Of a stretch of DNA of 44,865 nucleotides, positions 22,878 to 31,316 are shown in pieces (positions within the stretch are counted from its first letter, which is position 1; each line of letters opens with the position of its first letter). A model generated the notes under the pieces. The model was not told where the DNA came from. It was given only the letters and a program-made list of their open reading frames with translations, and made no database searches. Source of the stretch: JBHOQS01 sp042408875 (lineage in GTDB: Bacteria > Chloroflexota > UBA11872 > JBHOQS01); contig JBHOQS010000017.1 in the NCBI GenBank assembly GCA_042408875.1, forward strand, positions 1 to 44,865, in the 5' to 3' direction. The position numbers were made by a program, and so were the translations under genes.

Positions 22878-24680
22878 TTACTCCTGCGCAGCCGGGTACG
22901 GCACGTCCATGACCCGCGCCGCTGCCTCCAGCTTGAGCTGCTGGACGGCTTCATGCACGGCGCTGATGGCGTCCTCGTGGGGAACGACGCGCACCGCATC
23001 CCGATCACGCTGCTTCAGCTCGATACCCCCTGCAGCCAGCGAGCGCGGACTGATCGTCACGCGCAGTGGTAGGCCGATCAGGTCGGCGTCAGCGAACTTC
23101 ACGCCGGCGCTGGCCTCGCGATCGTCGTACAGCACCTCGAGCCCGGCCGCCTGCAGGGCACGATAGAGCTCATCCGCCTGGCTCTCCACATCCTGCTCCT
23201 CCCGGCCGAGCCGCACCAGATGCACCTCATAAGGCGCTACAGTGACCGGCAGCTTGAGCCCGCGCTCGTCGTGGTGCGCCTCGGCCACGCAGGCGAGCAG
23301 CCGGCCCACGCCAATCCCGTACGAGCCCATCACAATCGGCCGGGTCTGGCCAGCGGCATCGAGATAAGTAGCGCCCAGAGCTTCGCTATACCGTGTGCCG
23401 AGCTTGACGATGTTGCCTACCGTGACCCCGCGCGCCAGCCGCAGCGGCGCCCCACAGCGCGGACAGCCCGCTCCCGCGAACGCGGTGGCAATGTCGGCCA
23501 CTACGTCGGGCTGGTAGTCCCGCCCGGCATTCACGTTCAGGTAGTGATAGTCCGGCTCGTTCGCACCAGACACGAGATTAGGCGAGCGCGCCACCAGGTC
23601 ATCGACGACCACGAGCATGGCGGAGCGGTCTACGCCGATAGGCGAGGCGAAGCCAGGCTCGGCGCCGGTGGCGCGGATCTCTTCAGGCGTGGCGGGGCGA
23701 AGCCGGCGCGCCTGGATCGCATTGCTGAGCTTTGTTTCATTCACTTCCATGTCGCCGCGCACCAGCGCCATGACCAGCACCTGGCGCGTGCCGCCCGGCT
23801 GGCCAGGGGCCTCGGCCGACACCGTCGCGGTGAAGAACACCACCTTGGCCGTGCGGCTCTCCGGCACGCCCAGGTACTGCGCCAGCGCCTGGATCGTGCT
23901 CGCCCCGGGCGTGGCAACTTTCTGCAACGGGCCAGGCGGCTCTGAAACAGGCTCGGGCTTGCGAAAGCGCGCTACCTGGAGGTTGGCGGCCTCTCCGCAG
24001 GCCTCGCACCGCGCCAGGGTGTCCTCGCCGATGTCGGTGAGGAAGATAAACTCGTGGGCGAGCATCTCACCCATCATCCCCGCGTCGGCATGCACGGCCA
24101 GGATGTCGTGTAGCCCGCAGCGGCTGAAGATACGGAAGTAGGCGGTGTAGTGGTTGCGGTACTGCCGCTCCAGCCCGGCTTCGTCCGCATCGAGGCTGTA
24201 AGAGTCTTTCATGGTGAACTCGCGCACGCGGATCAGCCCGGCGCGCGGCCGCGGCTCATCCCGAAACTTCGTCTGGATCTGGTATACCAGCACCGGGAGC
24301 TGGCGATACGAATGGATCTCCCGCCGTGCCAGATCGGCCACAACTTCTTCGTGGGTCATGCCCAGCACAAGGTCACGGCCGGCGCGGTCCTTCAAGCGCA
24401 CCAGCTCCTCACCGAGCTCATACCAGCGGCCGCTCTCCTGCCACAGCTCTGCCGGGTGCACCATCGGCATGGTGAGCTCCTGTCCGCCGATGGCGTCCAT
24501 CTCCTCGCGGATGATCCGCTCGATCTTCTTCATCGCGCGGTGCCCCAGCGGCAGGTAGCTAAAGATGCCGGCGCCAAGCTGCCGCACGTAGCCCGCTCGT
24601 AGCAGCAGGCGGTGGCTCTCTACCTCCGCCTCGGCCGGCGCGGCACGCAGTGTCTCACCAAAGAGACGCGACATGCGCAT
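22878..24680 (-). CDS. proS: Prolyl-tRNA synthetase
   Basis: A 600-residue class II synthetase that charges tRNA-Pro, of the bacterial type with an editing insert. Motif 1 is in HRAMKKIERIIREEMDAIGG and motif 2 in FRDEPRPRAGLIRVREFTMKD. The YbaK-like INS editing domain spans about 240-385 (STIQALAQYLGVPESRTAKVVFF). Motif 3 is GSYGIGVGRLLACVAE, followed by the anticodon-binding domain. A zinc-like CEACG and a CPRCGAP pair flank the insert, an extra I would not expect in every ProS. I chose the ATG at 24680 with AGGGG upstream; a GTG four codons earlier and an ATG two codons later are alternatives. No T-box leader is visible ahead of it. Confidence 0.95.
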   Translation of the reverse strand: MRMSRLFGETLRAAPAEAEVESHRLLLRAGYVRQLGAGIFSYLPLGHRAMKKIERIIREEMDAIGGQELTMPMVHPAELWQESGRWYELGEELVRLKDRAGRDLVLGMTHEEVVADLARREIHSYRQLPVLVYQIQTKFRDEPRPRAGLIRVREFTMKDSYSLDADEAGLERQYRNHYTAYFRIFSRCGLHDILAVHADAGMMGEMLAHEFIFLTDIGEDTLARCEACGEAANLQVARFRKPEPVSEPPGPLQKVATPGASTIQALAQYLGVPESRTAKVVFFTATVSAEAPGQPGGTRQVLVMALVRGDMEVNETKLSNAIQARRLRPATPEEIRATGAEPGFASPIGVDRSAMLVVVDDLVARSPNLVSGANEPDYHYLNVNAGRDYQPDVVADIATAFAGAGCPRCGAPLRLARGVTVGNIVKLGTRYSEALGATYLDAAGQTRPIVMGSYGIGVGRLLACVAEAHHDERGLKLPVTVAPYEVHLVRLGREEQDVESQADELYRALQAAGLEVLYDDREASAGVKFADADLIGLPLRVTISPRSLAAGGIELKQRDRDAVRVVPHEDAISAVHEAVQQLKLEAAARVMDVPYPAAQE

Positions 24681-24944
24681 AGGTCGTCGCACCCCTGATC
24701 AAGGAGCCCGTTGCGCCCCGGCGCCCTTCCATGTACTCCCCGCGAACCGAGAGCGCCGGCAGGCCCGCCTTCATGCTGCTCATCCTACCCGCCGCCCCGG
24801 GGAATAGCAAACATGACGGGGAAGACGCACTGTGTAGTCCGCACGCTCCGCCCGCCGTGCCATTCCGGCCTGCCCCGATGCCATCAGGCCGGGCGAGGGG
24901 GTCTCATGCAGTGCGCAATACATACTGCGTACGATTGTGTTCCT

Positions 24945-24974
24945 TTGACACCTCAGCGCGTCGGGGCGGATAAT
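24945..24974 (+). promoter_or_regulatory. Sigma-70-type promoter for the M50/scpA/scpB genes
   Basis: A perfect TTGACA (24945-24950) and GATAAT (24969-24974) are separated by 18 bases. Transcription should begin near 24981, about 70 bases before the protease start. It is the best -35/-10 pair I found in the window. Confidence 0.6.
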
Positions 24975-24993
24975 TGAGGCGGTGTGCTGTCCA

Positions 24994-25022
24994 GACGGCC
25001 GCCCCCGCAGCGGGCGGCCGTC
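24994..25022 (+). terminator. Leader hairpin just after the promoter
   Basis: GACGGCCGCCC pairs perfectly with GGGCGGCCGTC over a 7-base loop and is followed by GTCTTGTT. It would form within the first 45 bases of the transcript. It could be an attenuator, a stabilising 5' structure, or the terminator of something transcribed from the left. Confidence 0.45.
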
Positions 25023-25048
25023 GTCTTGTTGCGCATGTGGAGCCTGCC

Positions 25049-25705
25049 TTGGGTGGCCTGATCAACCTGCTGATGTCACGCAGCCCCGAGCTTGCCATCA
25101 TCATGGCGCTGGGGTTTGTGGTGGCCATTTCTGTGCATGAATTCTTCCACGCTTATATCGCTGACTTACTCGGCGATCCAACGCCGCGCGCCTACGGGCG
25201 CGTCACACTGAACCCGCTCAAGCATCTGGACCCGCTGGGGACTATCCTCCTGGTGTTTCTGGGCTTCGGCTGGGGCAGGCCAGTGCCAGTCAACGGACGG
25301 AACCTGCGCACGGGGTACCGCAGAGGAATGGCCACCGTGGCGTTGGCCGGTCCGCTGTCGAACCTGCTGCTGGCTGCCGTCTTTGCCGTGCCGCTGCGCA
25401 TGGAACTGGCCGGGAGCGCCGATTTTCCCCTCTTGCTCCTCCAGGCCTGCCGCATGCTTGCCTTCCTGAACATCGTCCTGGCGGTGTTCAACATGATCCC
25501 CATCGCGCCACTGGACGGATACCGCGTGGCGTTGGGCATCCTGCCGTGGGAGTGGGGAAACTGGTGGGCACGGTACGAGGCGCAGGGCCCACTGATCCTC
25601 ATGGCATTGCTGTTCTTCGTGCCGTTTTTCTTGCGCGTAGACGTGCTCGGGCTGTTGATCGGACCGCCGTCTCGCCTGCTCTTTGGGCTGATCGTAGGCA
25701 TGTAA
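25049..25705 (+). CDS. M50-type site-2 protease family membrane protein
   Basis: A 218-residue polytopic membrane metalloprotease of the S2P/FtsRIP-like group. The zinc motif HEFFH (30-34) lies in the first helix, and the third ligand is in NMIPIAPLDG near 150. GRVTLNPLKHLDPLGTILL and GYRRGMATVALAGPLSNLLLA are family features. Five or more hydrophobic helices are visible. The start is uncertain: TTG at 25049 has GGAG six bases upstream and gives the usual LINLL opening, while ATG at 25073 is the next choice. It lies five bases before scpA and probably shares its transcript. The substrate is unknown. Confidence 0.8.
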   Translation: MGGLINLLMSRSPELAIIMALGFVVAISVHEFFHAYIADLLGDPTPRAYGRVTLNPLKHLDPLGTILLVFLGFGWGRPVPVNGRNLRTGYRRGMATVALAGPLSNLLLAAVFAVPLRMELAGSADFPLLLLQACRMLAFLNIVLAVFNMIPIAPLDGYRVALGILPWEWGNWWARYEAQGPLILMALLFFVPFFLRVDVLGLLIGPPSRLLFGLIVGM

Positions 25706-25709
25706 GCCG

Positions 25710-26534
25710 ATGCCGGCATCGCTGTCCCTCCGCGCTCGAACCGGGCCAGCCTTCCCGGGTAGCACCGCAGAGCCGGCCCCGGCGCTGATGCAGCCGTGGG
25801 CCCACCGTTCGACGCTGACGGTGCGTTTACCTGTCTTCGAGGGGCCGCTTGAGCTCTTGCTCTACCTGATCGAGCGCCGCCGGCTCGACATCACCGCAGT
25901 GTCGCTTGCGGCGGTGGCCGACCAGTATCTGGAGCATCTCGCTGAGCTGCGGGCGCGGGGGGAAGTGGATCCGCGCGCCGTGGCAGACTTCCTGGCCGTG
26001 GCAGCACGGCTGCTCCAGCTCAAGTCACGGGCGCTGCTCCCACGGACAGCACCGGAGACGCAAGATGCCGATGAGCCTGAGCCAGACTCGGCGGACGACC
26101 TCGTCCAGCGTCTCCAGGAGTATCGCCTCTTTCGCGACGCAGCAGCCGAGTTGCGCCGGCTCCTCGAGGCCGGCCACGCATGCTATGCGCGGGTTGCCGC
26201 GCCCGATGCCAGACTGCTCGGCCCGGCCCCGCTGGAGCCCGTTCCTCCCGACATGCTCGCGCGGGCTATGGGCCGGGTGCTGGAGCGGCTGCGCCCGCCT
26301 GGCGAAGAGCTGCCGGCGGAGGACTACCGCGTTGCTGATAAAATCGCGCTGCTGCAATCTGAGCTGGTCCGGGCCAGGCGGCTGGCGCTGAGCGCGCTAC
26401 TGACGCGCTGTGCCTGCCGCCTCGAAGCTGTGGTGACCTTCCTGGCAGTGCTCGAGCTGCTGAGGCTCGGACAGGTGTCTGCCCAGCAGGAGGGGATGTT
26501 TGGCGAGATATGGCTGAGCCCTCGCGCGACTTGA
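25710..26534 (+). CDS. scpA: Segregation and condensation protein A
   Basis: A 274-residue kleisin subunit of the bacterial condensin Smc-ScpAB, which organises and segregates the chromosome. The core begins LTVRLPVFEGPLELLLYLIERRRLDI (quoted in outline) near residue 36, continues with AVADFLAVAARLLQLKSRALLP near 92, and ends with the winged-helix part AVVTFLAVLELLRLGQVSAQQEG. The first 30 residues are not conserved, and Met27 (25788) may be the true start. It overlaps scpB by 25 bases, the standard arrangement. No smc gene is in the window. Confidence 0.92.
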   Translation: MPASLSLRARTGPAFPGSTAEPAPALMQPWAHRSTLTVRLPVFEGPLELLLYLIERRRLDITAVSLAAVADQYLEHLAELRARGEVDPRAVADFLAVAARLLQLKSRALLPRTAPETQDADEPEPDSADDLVQRLQEYRLFRDAAAELRRLLEAGHACYARVAAPDARLLGPAPLEPVPPDMLARAMGRVLERLRPPGEELPAEDYRVADKIALLQSELVRARRLALSALLTRCACRLEAVVTFLAVLELLRLGQVSAQQEGMFGEIWLSPRAT

Positions 26535-27076
26535 CGGTGCTGGTGGAAAGCTTGCTCTTCGCCGCTGGCCGGCCGGTGTCGCTGGACGAGCTCGCCAGGA
26601 CACTTGAGGCACAGCCGGAGGAAGTGCTGGAGGCGCTGAACCGCCTCGAGCGTGTGCTCACCGAGCGCGGGATACAGCTCCAGCGCCACCGCGAGAACGT
26701 GCAACTGGTGACCCATCCCAGCGCCGCGCCCTACGTGCGCCGGCTGCTCGGCCTCGCAGCGACCGGCCGGCTGTCTACCGCAGCGCTGGAGACGCTGGCT
26801 GTCGTGGCGTACCGCCAACCGGTGACGCGCGCGCAGATCGAGGCGATCCGTGGGGTAAACAGCGACCATGCCTTGTCAGTCTTACAGGCGCGCGGGTTGG
26901 TTCAGGAGGTGGGCCGGCTAGAGACCGTCGGCCGGCCGGTGCTCTACGGCACCACGATCGAGTTCCTCCAGACGTTTGGCCTGCGCAGCCTGGAAGAGCT
27001 GCCACATGTCGATGGCCTGGAGCGTTCGGTGCCGCGTACGGACGGCCACAGCCGGGAGCTCCCGCAGCGCGGGTGA
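26510..27076 (+). CDS. scpB: Segregation and condensation protein B
   Basis: A 188-residue ScpB, the winged-helix partner that binds ScpA in the condensin complex. Family landmarks are VESLLFAAGRPVSLDELA near 10-27, the second winged helix LSTAALETLAVVAYRQPVTRAQIEAIRGVNSDHALSVL (quoted in outline, about 87-125) and GRPVLYGTTIEFLQTFGLRSLEELP near the end. The last 20 residues are an unconserved tail. It overlaps the end of scpA, so translation is probably coupled. A glycosyltransferase gene follows 61 bases later on the same strand. Confidence 0.93.
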   Translation: MAEPSRDLTVLVESLLFAAGRPVSLDELARTLEAQPEEVLEALNRLERVLTERGIQLQRHRENVQLVTHPSAAPYVRRLLGLAATGRLSTAALETLAVVAYRQPVTRAQIEAIRGVNSDHALSVLQARGLVQEVGRLETVGRPVLYGTTIEFLQTFGLRSLEELPHVDGLERSVPRTDGHSRELPQRG

Positions 27077-27137
27077 GCACGCCGAGAACACAGGTGGAGC
27101 GCGCTGCCAGCCGAGAACGAGTGCAGAGAGCCTGGCT

Positions 27138-28319
27138 ATGCCGAAGCGGGTGTTGTTTGTCTTCTCCAACGTCGGCGCCGGCCATCGCGCAGCGGTACAG
27201 GCGATCGACTGCGCTCTGGCGGAGCTCTATCCAGGCACGTTTGAGACGCATAGGGTAGACATCTTCGCTGAGTGCGGCTTCTTCCCGGTCAACCGCTTCC
27301 CGCAGCTCTATAGCCGCATGTTTGATCTCCCCTGGCTGTGGGGCCTTCTCTACCGCGCGACGGATTCGCCGCGGCGGTTCGATGCGCTGGCGCGGCTGGC
27401 CGCGCCGCTGGTCGCGCCGCGCTGGGAGCGCCTGCTCGACCGCCTGGAGCCCGACGTCATCGTCTCGGCGCTGCCGAATGTCAACCGCTTCATTGCCCGG
27501 TCGCTGGCACGCCGAGGCTGGCCGGCGCGCTTCGGCATCGTGATGACTGAGCTGGTCACCATCCACGCAGCGTGGATCGCTCCAGAGGCCGACTGGTGCA
27601 CCGCCTCGACCACTGAGGCAGCGCGCCAGGCCATTGCCAGGGGCATGCCGGCGTCGCGCGTGATCGTTATCGGACAACCGGTCCACCCCGCGTTCGCCGT
27701 GATGTGTGGCGACCGGACGGCTGCTCGGGTCCGGCTGGGGCTTGATCCACAGCGCTACACCGTGCTCCTGGCCGCTGGTGGAGCCGGTCGGGGCGGCCTT
27801 CGCCGAGTACTCGAGCAGCTCGACGCCAGCCCCCCGGCGCAGGGAGCGTGCCAGACACTGGTCGTCTGCGGCCGCAACGAGCTCCTCCGCCAGCAGCTTG
27901 CCGCACGGCCATGGCGGCATCTGGTACACATCTACGGCTTCGTGGACAACATGCCGGAGCTCATGGCCGCGGCAGACGTCATCGCCACGAAAGGCGGATC
28001 GACCAGCATCGCGGAGGCGCTCGTCTGCGGCCTGCCGGTGGTCATCACCAGCGCCTTGCCCGGGCAGGAGACCGGGAACATCGGCTATGTTGAGCACGCC
28101 GGCGCCGGGGTATACGCGCCGGAGGCCGCCGACGCTGCCGCGGTGATCCGGCGTCTGGGTGAGGACGGTGCCGCGCGCGCCCAGATGGCCGCGCAGGCTC
28201 GCGCGCTGGCCCGGCCGCACGCGGCGTACGACATCGCCCGCCTGGTGGCCGGCCTGGCGCTGGAGCCGCCCCTGCTACGCCCAGCGGACGTGGCGAGGCC
28301 GGGCGGCCGCAGCGTATAA
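27138..28319 (+). CDS. GT28 glycolipid synthase (MGDG synthase/processive diacylglycerol glycosyltransferase-like)
   Basis: A 393-residue GT-B fold glycosyltransferase of the MGDG synthase/UgtP family, which adds a sugar to diacylglycerol at the inner face of the membrane. The N-terminal acceptor domain has VLFVFSNVGAGHRAAVQAI near 4-22, with the Gly-His typical of this group. The donor domain has LLAAGGAGRGGL near 211, YGFVDNMPELMAAADVIATKGGSTSIAEAL (outline, near 270-299) and LPGQETGNI, all strongly conserved. MurG is the other family member but lacks the long N-terminal middle segment seen here. A diacylglycerol kinase-like gene follows 68 bases later, supporting a membrane-lipid role. The sugar (glucose or galactose) is not determined. 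Confidence 0.85.
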   Translation: MPKRVLFVFSNVGAGHRAAVQAIDCALAELYPGTFETHRVDIFAECGFFPVNRFPQLYSRMFDLPWLWGLLYRATDSPRRFDALARLAAPLVAPRWERLLDRLEPDVIVSALPNVNRFIARSLARRGWPARFGIVMTELVTIHAAWIAPEADWCTASTTEAARQAIARGMPASRVIVIGQPVHPAFAVMCGDRTAARVRLGLDPQRYTVLLAAGGAGRGGLRRVLEQLDASPPAQGACQTLVVCGRNELLRQQLAARPWRHLVHIYGFVDNMPELMAAADVIATKGGSTSIAEALVCGLPVVITSALPGQETGNIGYVEHAGAGVYAPEAADAAAVIRRLGEDGAARAQMAAQARALARPHAAYDIARLVAGLALEPPLLRPADVARPGGRSV

Positions 28320-28320
28320 T
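28315..28320 (+). promoter_or_regulatory. Consensus -10 TATAAT before the lipid kinase gene
   Basis: A perfect TATAAT overlaps the stop codon of the glycolipid synthase gene, 68 bases before the lipid kinase start. No good -35 is visible at 16-18 bases. It may give the kinase its own promoter. Confidence 0.35.
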
Positions 28321-28387
28321 CACAGAAGTAACGGCCCTGTGGCGAGAGGCTCGCCGGGTCGCGTGGTCCGCTCGGACGCTGCAGAGC

Positions 28388-29356
28388 ATGCGCGCACGGT
28401 TCATCCTCAATCCGCAGGCCCGGCAGGGGAGCGTGTCGCTCCGTGAGGCCGTCGGCACCTTCGTGGAAGCCGGCTGGACGGTGGACCTGCTGCGCACAGA
28501 GGGGCCCGGCCACGCTATAGAACTCGCTCGCTGCGCTGCAACGGAAGGGTACGACCTCGTCGTTGCCTGCGGCGGCGATGGGACAGTGAACGAGGCAGTG
28601 AATGGTCTCGCTGGATCGGACACCGCTCTCGGCGTGCTACCTCTGGGAACAGCCAATGTCTGGGCGCGCGAGATTGGACTACCACTGCGGCCAGCGGATG
28701 CGGCGCGTGCCCTCCTGGAGGGTGAGGTCCATCGCGTCGACCTGGGATATGCCGAACCACTGGACGGCGCGGCCCGCGGCAACGGGCGCTACTTTCTGAT
28801 GATGGCGGGCATTGGCTTCGACGCGGAAGTAACCCGCGCGGTGCGGCCACAGGAAAAGCGTCGCTGGGGGATGATCGCCTACGTCGTGGCCGGTATCGTC
28901 ACGGCCCTCAGGTTCACCGGCACGCGGATGGCGCTCCAGTTCGACGGGCAGCGCGTGCGGCGGCGAGTCTTGCTGGCAGTGATCGGCAATACTCGCCTGT
29001 ATGGCGGCCTCGTCGAGATCACAGGCCAGGCGCTAGCCGACGATGGTATGCTAGATGTGTGCCTCTTCGAAGGCAGCGGCCTGCTCCAAAAGCTCGAGCA
29101 CGTCGTGCGTGTCATCCTGCGCCGCCATACCGCGTCTTCGTATGTGCGCTACTTCCGAGCGCGCGAGCTCGCGGTGTGGAGCAGCCAACCAGTGCCGGTG
29201 CAGCTCGACGGAGATGCCTTCGGCGAGATCCCGATGCGCTTTCGCGCGGTGCCGCAAGCGCTCAGCGTCCTGGTGCCCAGGACGTACCCGCGCACGCTGT
29301 TCTCGCGGCAGCAGCCCATCGCAGCTCCTGTGGCCGCCCCTGGACGACCGCTCTGA
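28388..29356 (+). CDS. Diacylglycerol kinase catalytic-domain protein (YegS-like lipid kinase)
   Basis: A 322-residue lipid kinase of the DagK/YegS/sphingosine kinase family. The ATP-binding signature is VACGGDGTVNEAVNGLAG near 58-75, followed by LGVLPLGTANVWAREIGLP near 79-97. Further features are MAGIGFDAEVTR near 138 and the C-terminal QLDGDAFGEIPMRF with the usual acidic catalytic site. The beginning, MRARFILNPQARQG, is a standard start for this family. Diacylglycerol or phosphatidylglycerol-type lipids are known substrates. It lies just after the GT28 glycolipid synthase, so the two genes may divide diacylglycerol between phospholipid recovery and glycolipid. Confidence 0.87.
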   Translation: MRARFILNPQARQGSVSLREAVGTFVEAGWTVDLLRTEGPGHAIELARCAATEGYDLVVACGGDGTVNEAVNGLAGSDTALGVLPLGTANVWAREIGLPLRPADAARALLEGEVHRVDLGYAEPLDGAARGNGRYFLMMAGIGFDAEVTRAVRPQEKRRWGMIAYVVAGIVTALRFTGTRMALQFDGQRVRRRVLLAVIGNTRLYGGLVEITGQALADDGMLDVCLFEGSGLLQKLEHVVRVILRRHTASSYVRYFRARELAVWSSQPVPVQLDGDAFGEIPMRFRAVPQALSVLVPRTYPRTLFSRQQPIAAPVAAPGRPL

Positions 29357-29367
29357 GAGGATGTCCC

Positions 29368-30063
29368 ATGAGGCTACCGATCTTTCCGCTCCACGTCGTC
29401 CTCTTCCCTCGCATGCCGCTCCCGCTGTACATCTTTGAAGAGCGCTACAAGCTTCTGATCAATTCCTGCCTGCAGGAGCGCCGGCCGTTCGGCGTCACCC
29501 TGATCAAGTCTGGACAGGAGGTCGGCGGCCCGGCAATCCCGTTTGAGATAGGCACAACCGCGCGTATTCATGACGTGGAGCGGCGCAAAGGTGGCGAGAT
29601 GGACCTCCTCACACTGGGCGAGCGGCGCTTTCGCATCCGGTCGATCGTGCAGGAGACGCCGTATCTGGCCGCTGAGGTCGAGGAGCTCGAGGAGCCGTTG
29701 GGTGATCCAGCAAAGCTGCGAATCCTTGTTCCTCGTGCGGCAAACCTATTCGATGAGTACTGCCGTCTCCTGGTCAGGCTCGGCGCCCGCCGTAAGTGCT
29801 TCCCTGAACCCGCTGCCGACCCCGTCACCTTCTCCTACCAGATCGCCTCGTGGATGCAGGTTGACCTCGATGAGAAACAGGCGCTCCTTGAAGCCGACAG
29901 CGCCGAGCGACGCCTGCGCAGCCTGGTGCGCTTGCTGGAGCGAGAGAAGCCGCTCCTACGGATCCTGGCCGACGCCCAGGAGCGGGCGAGGGCGCAGACC
30001 CCGGATGGCGTTGAGCGCCAGCGTCGCAGCAAGCTCCCTCGTGGCTTCTTCTCCTCTAATTGA
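29368..30063 (+). CDS. LON substrate-binding domain protein without protease domain
   Basis: A 231-residue protein consisting of a LON N-terminal (substrate-binding) domain and a helical tail. The start MRLPIFPLHVVLFPRMPLPLYIFEERYKLL (outline) is the classic LON opening, and LLTLGERRFRIRS near 86-98 is also typical. There is no AAA or Ser-Lys protease part, so it is not the Lon protease; such short proteins are widespread and their role is unclear, perhaps as binding adaptors. The start at 29368 follows GAGAGGATG. It lies 11 bases after the lipid kinase and could be co-transcribed. The tail is charged and probably coiled. Confidence 0.85.
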   Translation: MRLPIFPLHVVLFPRMPLPLYIFEERYKLLINSCLQERRPFGVTLIKSGQEVGGPAIPFEIGTTARIHDVERRKGGEMDLLTLGERRFRIRSIVQETPYLAAEVEELEEPLGDPAKLRILVPRAANLFDEYCRLLVRLGARRKCFPEPAADPVTFSYQIASWMQVDLDEKQALLEADSAERRLRSLVRLLEREKPLLRILADAQERARAQTPDGVERQRRSKLPRGFFSSN

Positions 30064-30282
30064 TATAATTGATATAATTGATACTTTTTCATACTACTTT
30101 AGTTGGCAATTTTGATAATTGGCGTCTAATAGCATCTGGTATGCGCCAGAGCCGGCACGGACAACGCCTCTTGCCCTTCTCGGTACCCTCGCAACCCATT
30201 CCCTCTCTATGCTATCTTTCTATGTCCCTTTCCTACTATATCTTTATCTTTCCTACTACCTAATCTATTCCTGACGTGAGCA
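30060..30282. repeat. AT-rich repeats and pyrimidine tract upstream of miaA
   Basis: TTGATATAA is tandemly repeated 2.7 times at 30060-30083, overlapping the stop codon of the LON-domain gene. From about 30165 to 30275 the plus strand is a pyrimidine-rich tract with TTTCCTACTA at 30229-30238 and again at 30249-30258, exactly 20 bases apart. No gene is present. It probably holds the miaA promoter, but I cannot place it. Confidence 0.6.
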
Positions 30283-31236
30283 ATGTCTGCACCGAAGCCG
30301 CGCGTCCTCGCTATTGTCGGGCCAACAGCCGTTGGCAAGAGCGATTTCGCCCTCGACGTTGCGGAAGCCTACAGGGGGGAGATCATCAGCGCCGACTCCC
30401 GCCAGGTCTATCGCTACATGGACATCGGCACAGCGAAGCCTACGCCGGAGATGCGCCGCCGGGTGCCACACCACCTTCTCGATCTGATCGATCCCGACCA
30501 GTCGTACTCCGTGGCGCTATTCGTGCGAGATGCCACGGCCGCACTGCATGATATCTGGGGCCGTGGGAAGCTTCCCGTCATCGTCGGCGGCACCGGATTA
30601 TACGTGAAGGCGCTCCTTGACGGCCTTGTGCTCCCAGAGGTGCCACCCGATCCAGCGCTGCGTGCGGAGCTGGAGCAGCGTATCCGCACCGAGGGGCTGG
30701 AAGCAGTCGCCGCCGAGCTCCTGCGCCGCGATCCGGGCGCTGCCGGCATTGTTGATTTCCGCAATCCGCGGCGGGTCATCCGCGCCCTGGAGGTGACCCT
30801 GAAGTCGGGCACGCCCTTCAGCGCCTTGCGGCGGCGCGCGCCGCCCGGCTGGGATACGCTGCGTCTCGGGCTCGCCCTGGATCGCCAGGCGCTGTACGAG
30901 CGGATCAACCGGCGGCTCGAGCAGCAGGTCGCCGCCGGACTAGTCGAGGAAGTGCGCGGCCTGCTGGCGCGCGGGTACCGCCCCGACGATCCAGGCTTGC
31001 GCGGGCTCGTGTACCGTGAGGTCGTGCGGCACGTCCTCGGTGAGCTGAGCTTGGAGGAGGCGATCCGCCTGGCGCAGCGCGAGACGCGGCGCTACGCCAA
31101 GCGGCAGCTCACCTGGTTCCGCGCTGACCCGCAGGTGCGCTGGTTCGAGGCAACGCCTGATGGCCTGAAGCAGGCGCGTGCGGCTATCGAGCAGTGGCTG
31201 GCGGAACCAGCCAGGCAGGATCAGCCCAGCGGCTGA
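30283..31236 (+). CDS. miaA: tRNA dimethylallyltransferase
   Basis: A 317-residue MiaA, which adds a dimethylallyl group to N6 of adenosine 37 in tRNAs reading codons that begin with U. The P-loop is VGPTAVGKSDF near 11-21, followed by EIISADSRQVYRYMDIGTAKP near 34-54, LPVIVGGTGLYVKALLDGL near 97-115 and the C-terminal RRYAKRQLTWFR that contacts tRNA. The length is standard. A 9-bp-stem hairpin spans the stop codon. The neighbours are a LON-domain gene upstream and an ATP-grasp gene downstream; neither has a clear functional link. Confidence in the identity is very high. Confidence 0.96.
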   Translation: MSAPKPRVLAIVGPTAVGKSDFALDVAEAYRGEIISADSRQVYRYMDIGTAKPTPEMRRRVPHHLLDLIDPDQSYSVALFVRDATAALHDIWGRGKLPVIVGGTGLYVKALLDGLVLPEVPPDPALRAELEQRIRTEGLEAVAAELLRRDPGAAGIVDFRNPRRVIRALEVTLKSGTPFSALRRRAPPGWDTLRLGLALDRQALYERINRRLEQQVAAGLVEEVRGLLARGYRPDDPGLRGLVYREVVRHVLGELSLEEAIRLAQRETRRYAKRQLTWFRADPQVRWFEATPDGLKQARAAIEQWLAEPARQDQPSG

Positions 31237-31239
31237 TCC
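31218..31239 (+). terminator. Hairpin across the miaA stop codon
   Basis: GGATCAGCC pairs perfectly with GGCTGATCC over a CAGC loop. The stop codon (31234-31236) is inside the right arm. There is no T-run, so any termination would be weak; it could also protect the 3' end of the message. Confidence 0.45.
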
Positions 31240-31247
31240 ATGTGCGG

Positions 31248-31253
31248 TATACT
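31248..31253 (+). promoter_or_regulatory. -10 TATACT before the ATP-grasp/HAD pair
   Basis: TATACT with TGCGG just upstream lies nine bases past the miaA hairpin and 64 bases before the ATP-grasp start. No clear -35 was found. It suggests the ATP-grasp/HAD pair has its own promoter. Confidence 0.35.
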
Positions 31254-31316
31254 ATGCGCGCACCTGTGCGAGGCGCGACCGCAGCCGCCGCCGGATATGT
31301 CGCCGGTCACCGAAGC

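Larger units (their letters stand above)
24681..25048. other. Divergent intergenic region between proS and the M50 protease gene
   Basis: The gap is 368 bases. The left 220 bases are GC-rich and show no gene I trust. A dispersed TACTGCGTA unit lies at 24923-24931. From 24945 there is a good promoter for the rightward genes, followed by a GC-rich hairpin. No clear promoter for proS was found. Confidence 0.5.

Noticed and set aside
24681..24990. T-box leader upstream of proS
   Set aside because: Reading the minus strand, I found no GGGTGGNACC-type segment or specifier-stem arrangement.
26775..28220. Long open frame (481 codons) on the minus strand
   Set aside because: Antisense to scpB and the GT28 gene, both with full family motifs.
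29368..30063. Lon protease
   Set aside because: Only the N-terminal LON domain is present; the ATPase and Ser-Lys protease domains are absent and the gene ends cleanly.
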